This document shows positions 11,201-23,200 of a stretch of 39,988 nt of DNA, one piece after another. This stretch comes from Gyrodactylus bullatarudis. Its lineage: Eukaryota; Platyhelminthes; Monogenea; Gyrodactylidea; Gyrodactylidae. Positions within the stretch are counted from its first letter, which is position 1. The number at the start of each line of letters is the position of its first letter. Location of the stretch: positions 1 through 39,988 of the forward strand of contig SSNU01000152.1 of the NCBI GenBank assembly GCA_012064415.1, written 5' to 3'. The position numbers were made by a program, and so were the translations under genes. Below the pieces are notes generated by a model, which was given only the letters and a program-made list of their open reading frames with translations, was not told the origin of the DNA and did no database searches.

Positions 11201-14200
11201 TGATTGATGAGCTATTCTTGTTTAAATGCTCATTGATCCTAATAGCTAATCTTCTTTGTGTTCTTCCTATATATCTAGTTCCACATGAGGCTTCAAAGCA
11301 GTAGATGAGATTAGATTGTTCAGTTTCTTTGAGTCTGTCTTTAAGATAGAATTTGAATAAACTTGTGGTTTTGAATACAACCTTCAATTGTATATCAATG
11401 TAATGTTCATTTACAAGATCATTCAGCTTTCTTCTTAAATTATGACTGAAACTCTCTCCTTTGAAATTTAACTCAATGAAGATAGGGATGGTCCCTTCGT
11501 TTTGTTCTTTTTGTTCTACTTCTTGATTTGCTTCATCTTCTAGAGCTTTTTGAATGTATTTTTGAACAAATCTTTTAGGGTATCCGTTTTCTTCTAACCT
11601 CTTTTGTATTTCATTAATCTCACTTAGCACTTCTTCCTCACTGACTATTCTTTTGGTTCTTTTCACTAGTCCTATTATTAATCCTGATTTATAACTCCTA
11701 GGACAATAACTCGAGAAGTGAAGGTATTTTCCTGTGTCCGTTTTCTTTCTATGTATATTTCGTTTCAGGTCGCCATCTGGTTTTCTTGATAACTTAACGT
11801 CTAAGAAACTTATCGAATTTTCTGTTTCTTGTTCTTTCGTGAATTCGATGTTTGGATGGATTGAATTCATTTCCCTAAAGAAATTCGTAATGGAGGCTTC
11901 TTGTTTCATCACAATAAAGGTATCATCTACGTATCTGACATACATATCTGTGTATCTCTCAATAACATTTTCCATTCTGTTCTTTTCTAAGTATCCTAAG
12001 AAAATATCTGCTAACATCGGGCTGAGTGGAGATCCCATGGCTATCCCATCTTTTTGGATATATACCTGATTCTGGAATGACAAAGGTACGTTTTTACAAC
12101 AAATTCTTAATATTTTGACTATTTCTTCGCTAGTTAACTCAAAGCTGTCTCTATTGTCATTGATGTATGTCCCAATGATGTTTAGTGTTTCTTCTATAGG
12201 GATATTAGGGAATAATGCGTTGATATCTAATGATATCATTTGTCTGGACCCTACTTGGTATTCCTTTACTTTTTCTACGAACTGAAATACATCTGTGACT
12301 ACATATCTACTAAAGTGGTTATGGATTGGTTTTAGGATGTTTAATAACCATTTGGCCAAGTTGTGTTGAGGGCTTGCTGACATGTCTAATATTGGTCTCA
12401 TAGGTACGATCTCTGGTAAATACTGTGAATCTATTTTGTGTGTCTTAGGTAAGAAATAAAGCCTTGACAGTATTGAGTTTTTTCTCAAAATTTTCTCCTT
12501 CACTCCTGCATCCAATAATCCTTTCCTATACAAGTCTAATGCTGTCTTTTCGATTTCCTTTTCTTTTTCTATCATTCTATACTCATATCTTACAACATCC
12601 TTTCTTTCAAATTTATTCTCATCCGATAGAAAATCAAGACCCGATCTTATGTAATCATCTTTTTTCATGATTACCAACCCTGTACCTATGTCTGGTCTAA
12701 CAATTATTAGTTCTTCATTATAATAATTATTAGTTAACTCTTTCAATCCCGCGAAGTGTTCCCTTTTGAGTTTCTTATGTAAGGCTTTTTTCTTTCTATA
12801 ACTCTTGTAGACATTCATCAATCCTATTTAAAGTCTTCTATATCTGTTCCTTCTTTCATTTTGTTACTTTGTCTTAGTTCGTACGCTAGTTTTTCGAAGT
12901 CTGATCTATCTTCTGTCTTTTTTGATTTTTTCGGTATGCAGAAGTTTGGACCTAATGATAAGACTTCTTTTTGTGCCTGAGACAGTTCAATATTCGCATA
13001 ATTAAAGATACCTCTTGCTTGGGGGTTTATATCATGTTCTTCTATGCGTTTCTTAAGACTGTTGTATTTTTTCTCACTTATCTTATTCGGTTCATTCATT
13101 AAAAATTGTCCTTCTTTATAATTTATTTTGTATCAAAGATTAGTTTTTATATTTTTTAATACACTATTTTTTCACAAATACCAACCTCAGACTTCTCAAT
13201 TTGATATTGAAAAAAAATTGCATAACGAAAGTTTCTTGAGATGTCAGATCAAAACCAATGTTTCACAACATCCTTCGACTCAGAGAGTTTTTTTATCTTT
13301 CCTCATACTTATGAGTAAATTCACATTTTAGTCTTTAAGAAATCAATTTTAAAAATAGTGACTGAAGAGTGAATCGAACCAATTTTATAGTCATGATATA
13401 AAATCCAGGTCAAAAACTCTACTGACAGTCTAGATAAGATTAATGGTTTCGTTTAGATAAGTTGCATATTAATGAATCGTTAAAATTCGTGAAAAAATAT
13501 TTATTTTTTGTTTACCTTTTTCAATTGCCACCATAATGTGCTCGGAAACTTAAAAATGCGTATTTTTGAATTTTTTACTTGAAATTTTTAAGATATTGAC
13601 TTTCTTCGAAAAGATCGGAAGGTTCGGAAAAATTTTTAAAATCTGAATCTCACATTTGTCTGAATCAAAATTTTACGAGGAGTTCGATTCTGTCGGTCAA
13701 ATTTTTGTACAAATTTTATGAAAAAAGATATTCCAGATCTGTCAAACCCTGACTTACTCATGATCTCAAAGAAATAATCCCACAAGATAATTTGCTCAAA
13801 CATGATCGGATTACTTTAAAAAACTGTCATATTCATGATTGAACCTTAGCAATTCGATCTGAAAATTTTGAAAACGAATGAAAAGATTTTTAAATTAAAA
13901 AATTTTCGAAAGAGTTGAACTGCTCGATTGATTTTGATCTCAAATTGCAGAATTAACTGTCAAGCTACACGAAATTTGAGACTTGAATCGGAATCTAGAG
14001 TAAATTTTTGATTAACCGAAATCTGAAATGTGCTGATCCCAATTTAATTGGATCTTCTTATTTTGCCTTGAAGCTGGATTAGTTTACATATGGGTAGACT
14101 CCACCTTTAAAATTTTTGCGTCATTTATCTAACGGAAAATTAATTTTATCCGGTAATTAGCAATCTTCCACCCTTGACATAGAGACTAGAGACAGTAATT

Positions 14201-17200
14201 TTGATAATGAGAGTATTTTTCGCGAAAATTTTTATTTATACCGATTTTCAGAAATTTCTCATCTTTATATCAACTAGCTTTAGTTGCAATTCAAAAAATC
14301 CGATTTGCAAATTGATAAGTCTCTGGTTGGATCAAGGTTCTTCAAATAGTTCAGATTCGGATCCGCCTGAAAAAATTCAGAAAACTGGCGAAAATAAAAT
14401 TAATAAAACAAGTATTAATTTTCGATAACTTAGGTTTTGGGTTGAGGGTTTTCTAGCTGATTATTTATTTACGCATTAGTGTAGCGGGCATTGTTGACTA
14501 TTGTTAACTTTTTTATATTCAAAATTTTTCAAATAATTATAGCTGTAAAAAATAAATAAATCAAGAATGAATATAAATTTTAACGCAGGAATTTTTCCCC
14601 TCCTTTTGATCTATCTTTTATGATTTTCACCATTTATCTGAGGAACCAGACCAGGGAGCTAAAATTTATGGTTGTAACAGAGATGATGAATTTATAATTT
14701 TGTGTTTTAAACAACTGGGTATAATTTTGCGCTTGGTATCGAGAGATATTACATTTTTATTTGAATTTCATTTTTCTTGAACTTTTCAACAATTTTATCT
14801 ACCTCTTTACAGTAAAAATATTTCTATTGAAACATCTTATTTTTATTGAAACACGAATGTTTAAATATTATCTCGACCAATCAGAATGCAGCACGTGATT
14901 TCTATACATTTAGATAGGTCGAGATAAATAATACTTAATTAAGGGGTAAATAGTTCATATTGATACAAAATTGAATGTTCTTCGAAAATCAACCTTTGAG
15001 TACCATGTAAAACTCAAAATTTATCCCTATTAAATACTTGAAAGATTTGTCAGATATTCTAGAAATTTGTATCAGCCTTGTACATAAGAAGATATATATC
15101 ATGTATTTATTGCCCTGTTCTTGTTTTTTGTATATTCTAGGACTAAAAATAACTTAATCAATAGCTAAATTGACTTTGATGACCCAAATGGATTCAGGAC
15201 TAAAGTCTGAACCAGATAGTGAACTAGAAGAAGCGTAGAATACACCCTTTTAAAATTCTTTAAACGCTTTATTAAATTCAATCCGAGGAAGAATTACTTT
15301 AAAACTTCATACATGCAATAAAACATTATAGTTATAATTATAATTATTATTTTATATCAGATCAAGATCTTATAAAATTTTTTTTCAAATCACTACCCGT
15401 GTTATTTTCAATATAATGAAATAGATCTAATTAACATTTTTGTAACGAGAATCTTGTTATTCAGTGCATGTTAGGAGAGAATTTTTTTAAATACATTCTA
15501 TAGATTACATTGTTTTTGAAACATTTTATACAGTGTAACTTATCAATGTTTAGATAATGTTAATCAAAAGTTACAAATAGTAAATTATTGATTCAAAACT
15601 TTAATCTGTATATCTTCGAATGGGTTGATAAAAGATATACGATACCCTGTAAATAAGATCATTACAAATTTCCACAAAATAATTTCATTGTATGGAAGAG
15701 ATATTCAAGGCCTGAGAAAACATGATTTTACATTTTGAATCTTTTATGATTTACTGCCACTATAGTTGTTTTTCGTTCTTTCACAGAATTCAAAATATAT
15801 TTTCGTTATTTATGTACTTTGAAGTAGGTCGAAAATTTTGAAGAGCATGAATGTTTTGAAATTTGTTTCAGTTTAATCCGATCACTACATCTTCATTTCC
15901 TATTCAACGTGTTTTTTATAAAATTTTGAGATGAGGTTTTTGGACGAATTTATCTGAACAAATTTTTAATCTCAGGTTTATAATTTTTAGTATGATGAAC
16001 CTTTTAAGTTAAATTCATCGCGAAATTCCTTCATTAATCCTTAATATTAGTAACTTTTTACATGTTTGACATGGTTATAATTTGATCACCGTTCAGGAGA
16101 GAATGGTGCTAAAATCCAATGTTCTATCTTAAGATTAAGAAGATGAAGCTAAACTCGATCAAATCCGTTCAAATTTTAATTTATAAAGATTACATTTCTA
16201 AGGGAAATTTTTCATGAAATTTTCTATAGAAAAAAACAAAGTAGAATTTGAAAGGTGATTCCGTCATTAAATGACATGAACGAATCTGATTGGTCGATGC
16301 AATCATTACTACAACCCTTATGGAATCGCTTCTACTTCCTGGAGAAATTGTCTCCTTTACTTGTGACCTGGGATTCGGTATTAATAATAAATTAAAAATA
16401 GATCCATTTTATCAATTATCCAAAATAAAATTCTCCATTTTTACTATTTTAAAATTATCCAAATCTCCGATTCTTAGACTTAAAGCTTATAAATCTCTTG
16501 TCTTATCACTAATTGACTACAATTCAACCTTTCTTTTTTTTTTTGTTAGAAGAAAATCTTATATTGAATTGAGAATATAAATACAAATTATAACGAAATC
16601 TGCTTGTATAAATAGAAATAAAATAAATAAAATGGATAGATTGATCTGTACAATTATAAAATGATAAAATGTCAAGTTATAAAATAATGTAAAAGCTCTC
16701 GAGTTGTATAAATTTGAGCAATAGTAGAGCCTGAGAACTAGAGTCTGCAAGAAATTCGAAAATCAACTGGTTAATGAAGATAAGAATAAAGCAAAGACTT
16801 AGAGTAATCGATTTTAAGCCTGATGTGAGACATAACCAATTTAAGATTGGTCAAGTCATCACAATCAGATAATTCAAATTTAGTATGGATAAAGTTATAA
16901 ATAGAAAGTAAATAGTTAGGGTTATATTTATTATTTCTCAAGGAATAATTATTATCATTAGAGGGAGAATAAGACTCTGTGAATTTTTTAACTAAAAAAG
17001 CAAATCTCCGGACCCAGAGGGGGTTAAGGCCAGAGACCGATATTAGTGCATTGTACGAGTCAATATGAGGATATAAAGAATGTAAAAACCTATATTGAAC
17101 ACGTTCAATAGTTAGACACTGAGATTGATTTAAATTGGGTAAGAGAGGAAAAATATAGTCAAAAAGTGGAAAGACCAGTGATTTGTAAGCTTTTAGTCTT

Positions 17201-20200
17201 ACATCTCTGGATTTAGAGAATTTCTTAATGGTAAAAATAATAGAATTAATTCTAGGGAGATTAGCTAGAGGATTTTGTTAACTTTCTTGTTAACTTAACT
17301 TATTCTCAGGCTCGAGAAATCGAAAGAATCCAAAGTAGTTTTCTATACTGGCTCTTTCCCTTCCTAGAATCCTATAATTCTCGGATTTTAGCCTCTGGTC
17401 TTCAACCTCTTTGGGTTAGAAGATATGCATTCATAGTCAAAAATTTTCTCATGACCTCCTCTCCGATCGAACATAACTATTATTTTAGGCATCAATCTTT
17501 TAAAAATTCCTTTCTTCTCTCCTCTTTCGATTCAATTAATAATAAATTTAAAATCTATGAATGTGATAATACTAAGTGTTTAAAATCCATTATGAATCAC
17601 ATTCGTAGCAAAATAGACTACACAAAAACTCTCCTTTATCCTTTATAAGTAATCAGAATGTTTCATGATTTACTTGTTAGATTTTCTTATTTTTACCATA
17701 TCTCTTAATGATGAACATTTTAATTACATTTAATATTATTTTCTTTATATGCTACATAAATAACCAAAATTATTTATTATACCATTTTGTACATATTACC
17801 ATTATCTCAATATAGATTTTTATTCTAACAAAAAAAAATTAATTAATGAATATTTTTATAAGTTAGGATCTATTTTTTGATTTCTCTTGATACAAAAATA
17901 ATTCATGTTTCGAATGACATCTAAGTTCAAATTTATCCGATAACTTCTCCCATCTGGCAGTGAATTTAACACCCTTAGAAATGATGATGATTCATTTGTT
18001 GTAGGTAGAGCAAGCCCTTTTCACACCTAGGATATGTTGGAGAAAGTGAGAGAAAAAGATTTAAAAATAATTTTGCATAAATTTATGAGAAACTTCAACT
18101 CGATCTAGATTGATTAATTTGCGTATAAGATGTACAGTAGATTATATGGTTCTGATCTAAAGAAAACGATCTTTATAATGATGTAAAAATCAAGAAAAAC
18201 TAAATTTTGAGATTCAAAACTCTTGCTGAGTCTACTTTAAAGTAATGATACAAAAATTTATATTTATTTTGGGTGTAGAGAGGAAGGGGGTTAATTTTCC
18301 ACATCCATCTCTGAGGTATACCTGTAATTGTATCAAAGACTCACTGAGCAAATATATGGCATAGAGAGAATGTACATTATAACGAGGAGAATTAGGCCAA
18401 CTTTCTTTCGATCCAGGTTCAGTCTCTCAAAAGTATCACTATGCTCCTCCATAATGCCAGAAATGATGACATCCATTATTCCACAAGATTTACTCAAGCC
18501 AATTATGAAGACCATGTAGTAGAAGAGGAAGCACCACAACTGTGGAATTGGCATGCTCGAGAGAATACTTGTGAACAAGATGAAAATTGTTGCAAAACCT
18601 AAGAAGAATAGAGATTTCTTTCAGACAAAAAAATATAATTCCTGATACAGTAGCTCTAGTTGAGCCTCAAATGACTAACTCAATGAAGGTTAAAGAAACA
18701 GACGTATTGATATTATAGTGATTAAAATTTTAAATTTTGCCCGGTCTCTTCAAGCTCTTGAGATGCATATATACTAGAGAGAGGCAAACTTCTTAACATC
18801 CGGATGTGCAAAGCTCATTTTAAAAAGAATTTTTCAACGTAAAAACTATGTATTTTAAATTTTGATTGAAAATGCCAATTTTGAATTAACGCCAACTATT
18901 TTCGATTAATTTTTCTACTAGAATCGATTAAAATCTAAATTTTGAGCCGTTTGAATCCAATTTTAAATAGAAATAGGTTCGAAAATAGTAATTTTCTTGA
19001 TGAAGTTCGACAATTCTCGATGAATTCTCTTCTAGAATATTTCTTTTTTCCAGTGATTCAGGCCATTTTAGGCTTTATGAAACATATTATGAAGCGATGT
19101 CAAAGTTAACAAAGTTAATCGATGTGAAGAGAAGAATTTGTCTATAACGTTGTTCGCTTGCTACCTGACTATGTTATCTTCTGGCTTGTATATACAACAA
19201 GGTTATAGTCAATCTATGCCGAACAGCTCCCTGAAGAACTACTTGGTTCAAAATTAAGAAAAGAATTTACTATTTTTACAGAAATTTCGGAGCAAATTTT
19301 TAACGGCATAGTCATTGAATAACCACTATTTATTTTGTCTATAACGTTGTTCGCTTGTTATTAGAGTAATAACTCTGATAATATAATTCATCATTTGAAG
19401 GAAAATTAATATAAAGATTAGGAAAAAAAAATTTTGAATTACCCTGATAAAAACAGTTAGGACTCACACAATATTTCGAATACATGTCGTATTCTTCTTC
19501 TGACGTGAGATTTTTCAAAAAACTTAAGATACTTAAAACCTTGTGTGTCCAGTCATAAACATTAAACCAATCAGATTTCTTCTCAACTTTAATCAATCAA
19601 TTCTAACCAACGATTTCCAATATTTATATCCGTCTTATTACCATTAACAACCTCGTTTAGTTTAATTTCTATAGACTCCAAAAATCATATTTTTATACTT
19701 ATTTCTCATGTTTCCTAGACTTTTTACGTTATTAAAATCTAAGATTTTGTGATTAAGGCTTCTAAAATATGTCTAAATGCTACTATTTTTAGATTTAATC
19801 AGAAGTTTTATACTGTATTCAAAAATTTGGTTTAGCTATGGGAAATCCTTTATCTCCAACAATAGCGAATATATTCATGACTAGAATAGATAACATGCTT
19901 ATTAAGGAAATTACTCATAAGTTACTTATATGACTATTTAGTAATATCGAAGGCTACTAATCGACAAATAAGTATAGCTATATCTAAAATAGGAAGGGAA
20001 TATAGAACCATAAAACTGACAACAGAAAAAGAAGATAACTCTTTGAATTTTCTAGATATGAAACTAATGAGAACAGAAGCTGAAATCCAAACTCGACTAT
20101 ACAGAAAACCTACAAATAATTATGAATTATTATTCATATGCACCTCGAAAATATAAACTAAATACATTACAAGGGGAAATTTTAAGAACACTCAGATTAT

Positions 20201-23200
20201 GTGATACTTGTTTTTTAAGAGAAGATTTAGAAATACTTGTTTTTATTTTTCAGAAAAATGGTTACCCAGATGGTTTAATAAATAGTTTTATTTTTAGTAC
20301 AAAAGATAAATTTGATAATAATAATTTTAATAATTTTGTTTTTGATTTTAATAATATTGTATTAATGGATTTTTCACAGTTAATTATTGATATATCTTCA
20401 GTTTTTAAAAATTTTGGTGTTAAGACTATTTTTAGGTTAGGTAATAAAATAGGAAAATTTTTGACTGAAAAACAAAATTTAGATCTAGATGAGATTCAAG
20501 GCATTTATAAAATAACTTGTTCGTGCGAAAAATCATATATAGGTCGTACCGAAATAAAATTTTGAGATTAGGTGTAGAGATCATAAGAAGGCTATAGAAA
20601 AAGTACAGATAGACAAATCAGCACTAGCTAAACACTGGGCTGACAATCCAGATCATATTATAGATTTTAATAACGTAAAAAGTCTAGGAAACTTGAGAAA
20701 TAAGTATAAAAATATGATTTTGGAGTCTATAGAAATTAAACTAAACGAGGTTGTTAATGGTAATAAGACGGATATAAATATTGGAAATCGTTGGTTAGAA
20801 TTGATTGATTAAAGTTGAGAAGAAATCTGATTGGTTTAATGTTTATGACTGGACACACAAGGTTTTAAGTATCTTAAGTTTTTTGAAGAACTACTTGGTT
20901 CAAAATTACTGTTTATTTTTTTGAACTGATTTCGGATCCCCCTAGCTAATTCATTTTGAAGCAGAAAAAATTGTCTAACAGTAACAATTGTCACTCTATA
21001 GTAGAATTTTTCCTAAAGTTTCAAGGACCAAACAATAAAAATAAGTGAGCTTAGTTCTATTAGGAATAATAATATAAAGAGCTTGGAAAATAGCAAGATC
21101 AACTAGAGATTTGATTCCTTCTAATCAAGTATTCATGTCAAAATAATTTTTATCGGCATCCGACGTTATCCAATGCCATTCATTTTAAATGTTTGAATAC
21201 GAGGCATAATCAGATAAATTTTTTCAAAAAGTTCTTCATCATCTTTTATCAAATGCATTTTTTAAAATTTATTGCCAACTAAAAAAATGATGTTGATTGT
21301 GTTGATATATATCAGGGGAGTTTATCAATAAATTCAGTTAGCATTTAACAGGCTTTACCTCAATAGATTTTCTATATAAATATGATAAAGCAATCACTTT
21401 TGCTTTAAGAATTATGAGCTTCTCGGAACTTCTAAAGTTGGTTTACATGAAGTTTTATGAATTTATGATTTTTTGGAGTCCCATTATAAAAGAATTCGGA
21501 AAAAAATATATTTTATATGAAAAATTATCGAATTTCGATTTGGTGCTCACGATTGTTTTGAATGTTGGAGAGCGGATTTTTCAAAATCAAAAAAAAAATT
21601 ATAGATTCCCAACTTAAGTTCAATTAACTTTATGCCTAAATTCTAATTTATTCTCTAATGTTGATTCTGAAAAGGATTATTTAATTATTTTTATTTTTAT
21701 AAGTGACAAAGTTTTCAGAAAGATTCTGAAAATTTCCGAATCGCCACAATTTAAGTTCAGGTATAAACAAAAAATAATTATAAAATAAGTTCAAATTCTT
21801 TTATTGTAGAAATCATACATATTTGTAATCAAATAACAAGCCTCCTCTAGACTTATTTTATAATATGCAAGCAAGCCATCTGGTAGGTTGACATAATTAA
21901 TCCTTGATCTGTTATTATCAAAGCTTGGAGAACGATAAATAGGCCCAGAGAAGATCCTAGTTATTAAGGTATTACGCGCAGTTAGAACAATTGAAGCAGG
22001 GCAGCCTTACTCTTGAACAACTTTACAGGAGGGTTTTGGCGCTGGTAAATCGCACGAGGACAAAAGAAGTTGATATAATGGTTGTTTTGTTTTTTACGAA
22101 GGCCATGAACAGTGAATCAGCGAGAAAAAAGTTGAGAGCTGATACGGGCACCAAGAAGGATAACGTTTTGACAGAAATATTTACAGCGGGAACAGAGTCA
22201 AGCTTCGTGGAGAGTTCGGTGTCCGCTGTCAGTACTCAGGACCGTGTTGAATGTTATTGTTTTGGAGGCCCGCATTACAAGAGTGAGTGCAAGTTCAAAG
22301 ATCTTGAGTGTCGAAGATTTGGTATCAAAGATCATGTCAAAAAAATGCCGCAGGCCACCAGGTTTCAAACCCAGGCCAAGAGTTAATCAAGTCGTTAATG
22401 ATTTTGAAAATAAAAGTCTATCACCTTAAGTCTTTTCTATCAGTGCCCAAGGTGCTTTGAAGTATGTCAGCGTTGAGACTTTCGGTCAGCCCATCCGGGT
22501 GTTAGCGGATTCAGGATCCATGGTCACGGCTGTACCAATTTCTGTTTTAAGTGAAGAAAATAAAAGGAGAGTGGTCCCTAATGCTATCCTAAGAAGTTTT
22601 TGTGGCGGAAAAGTGAGGGTGGCCGAGGTCATTCCTAAAGCGATTATTCGAAGCAGTTCGGAGCAAGCTGTGACAGATGTGCTTGTGATTGATGGCCCGG
22701 TAGAGGCGGTCCTGAGTGTGAGGAGTTGCAGCTGATTACATTTGCTAAAGAAATTAACCAAGTTAAATCAGAACCAGCTGGTATGGTAACCTCGTTTAGA
22801 CTGAGAAATGATGTGCCAAAGTCAGGCTTGGTGTATGCAACCGGGTCAGTGGGTTTTTCTATGAAGCAGTTGGTGGAAGACGAATTAGAGTACTTAAGCA
22901 GCAAAGGATTAATATATCGGGTCAATAATCCAGAGATGGCGGCTCCAGTGGTGCCAGTGATAAAGAAGGCCAGCAGTTCCAGGCCCAAAAGACTTTGTGG
23001 TGATTACTCATTGATGGCAAACAAGTTGATTGATAGGGGATCCTACAAAATGCCAGCGGTGAACGAGGTACTTTATGAGTTGGGTGAGGCGGATATTTAT
23101 TCAGTGCTCGATTTGAAAGATGCTTACTTGCAAGTAAGACTTGATGAGACCAGCCAGGCATTGACAACGATAGTTACCCACAAGGGTTATTTCGCTTATA

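Larger units (their letters stand above)
11018..13099 (-). mobile_element. Penelope-like retroelement (PLE-1), coding region
   Basis: A minus-strand PLE in three slightly disrupted frames: an N-terminal part (12824-13099), the reverse transcriptase plus start of the GIY-YIG nuclease (11190-12821), and the rest of the nuclease (about 11018-11189, another frame; LKIREKFYIMEEDPNLC ... LELPW). Only two single-base-type frameshifts separate it from an intact frame, so it is young. PLEs copy by target-primed reverse transcription using the GIY-YIG nuclease. Direct repeats (pLTRs) around it were not found; a hammerhead-like motif lies downstream at about 10865. It sits in SLC6 intron 3, in the same orientation as the host gene. 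Confidence 0.9.
19232..20908 (+). mobile_element. Penelope-like retroelement (PLE-2), decayed, with inverted arms and 25-bp target duplication
   Basis: A 25-bp perfect direct repeat (19232-19256 and 20884-20908; contains GAAGAACTACTTGGTTCAAA) brackets the unit. Inside, 19514-19741 and 20662-20887 are near-identical inverted arms containing the end of the nuclease frame and the 3' UTR; the left arm extends further out to about 19338. The coding remnant (19790-20812) lies between. Inverted, partial terminal copies are typical of PLE insertions. The right arm stops at the microhomology TGAA shared with the target. No protein is intact. Confidence 0.85.

Noticed and set aside
11734..12069. 111-codon plus-strand frame
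   Set aside because: Antisense shadow of the PLE reverse transcriptase.
13360..13430. 71-nt tRNA-like sequence on the minus strand (GACTG ... GGTTCGATTC ... CAGTC)
   Set aside because: Five acceptor pairs and a B-box-like run are present, but the T-stem and anticodon arm do not pair properly and an 8-bp hairpin replaces the anticodon arm; at best a tRNA-derived relic.
14201..14428. 75-codon frame with a serine/aspartate-rich tail
   Set aside because: No family pattern, no splice context, flanks equally AT-rich; likely chance.
19339..19596. 85-codon minus-strand frame
   Set aside because: Translation of the PLE-2 inverted arm 3' UTR; not a gene.
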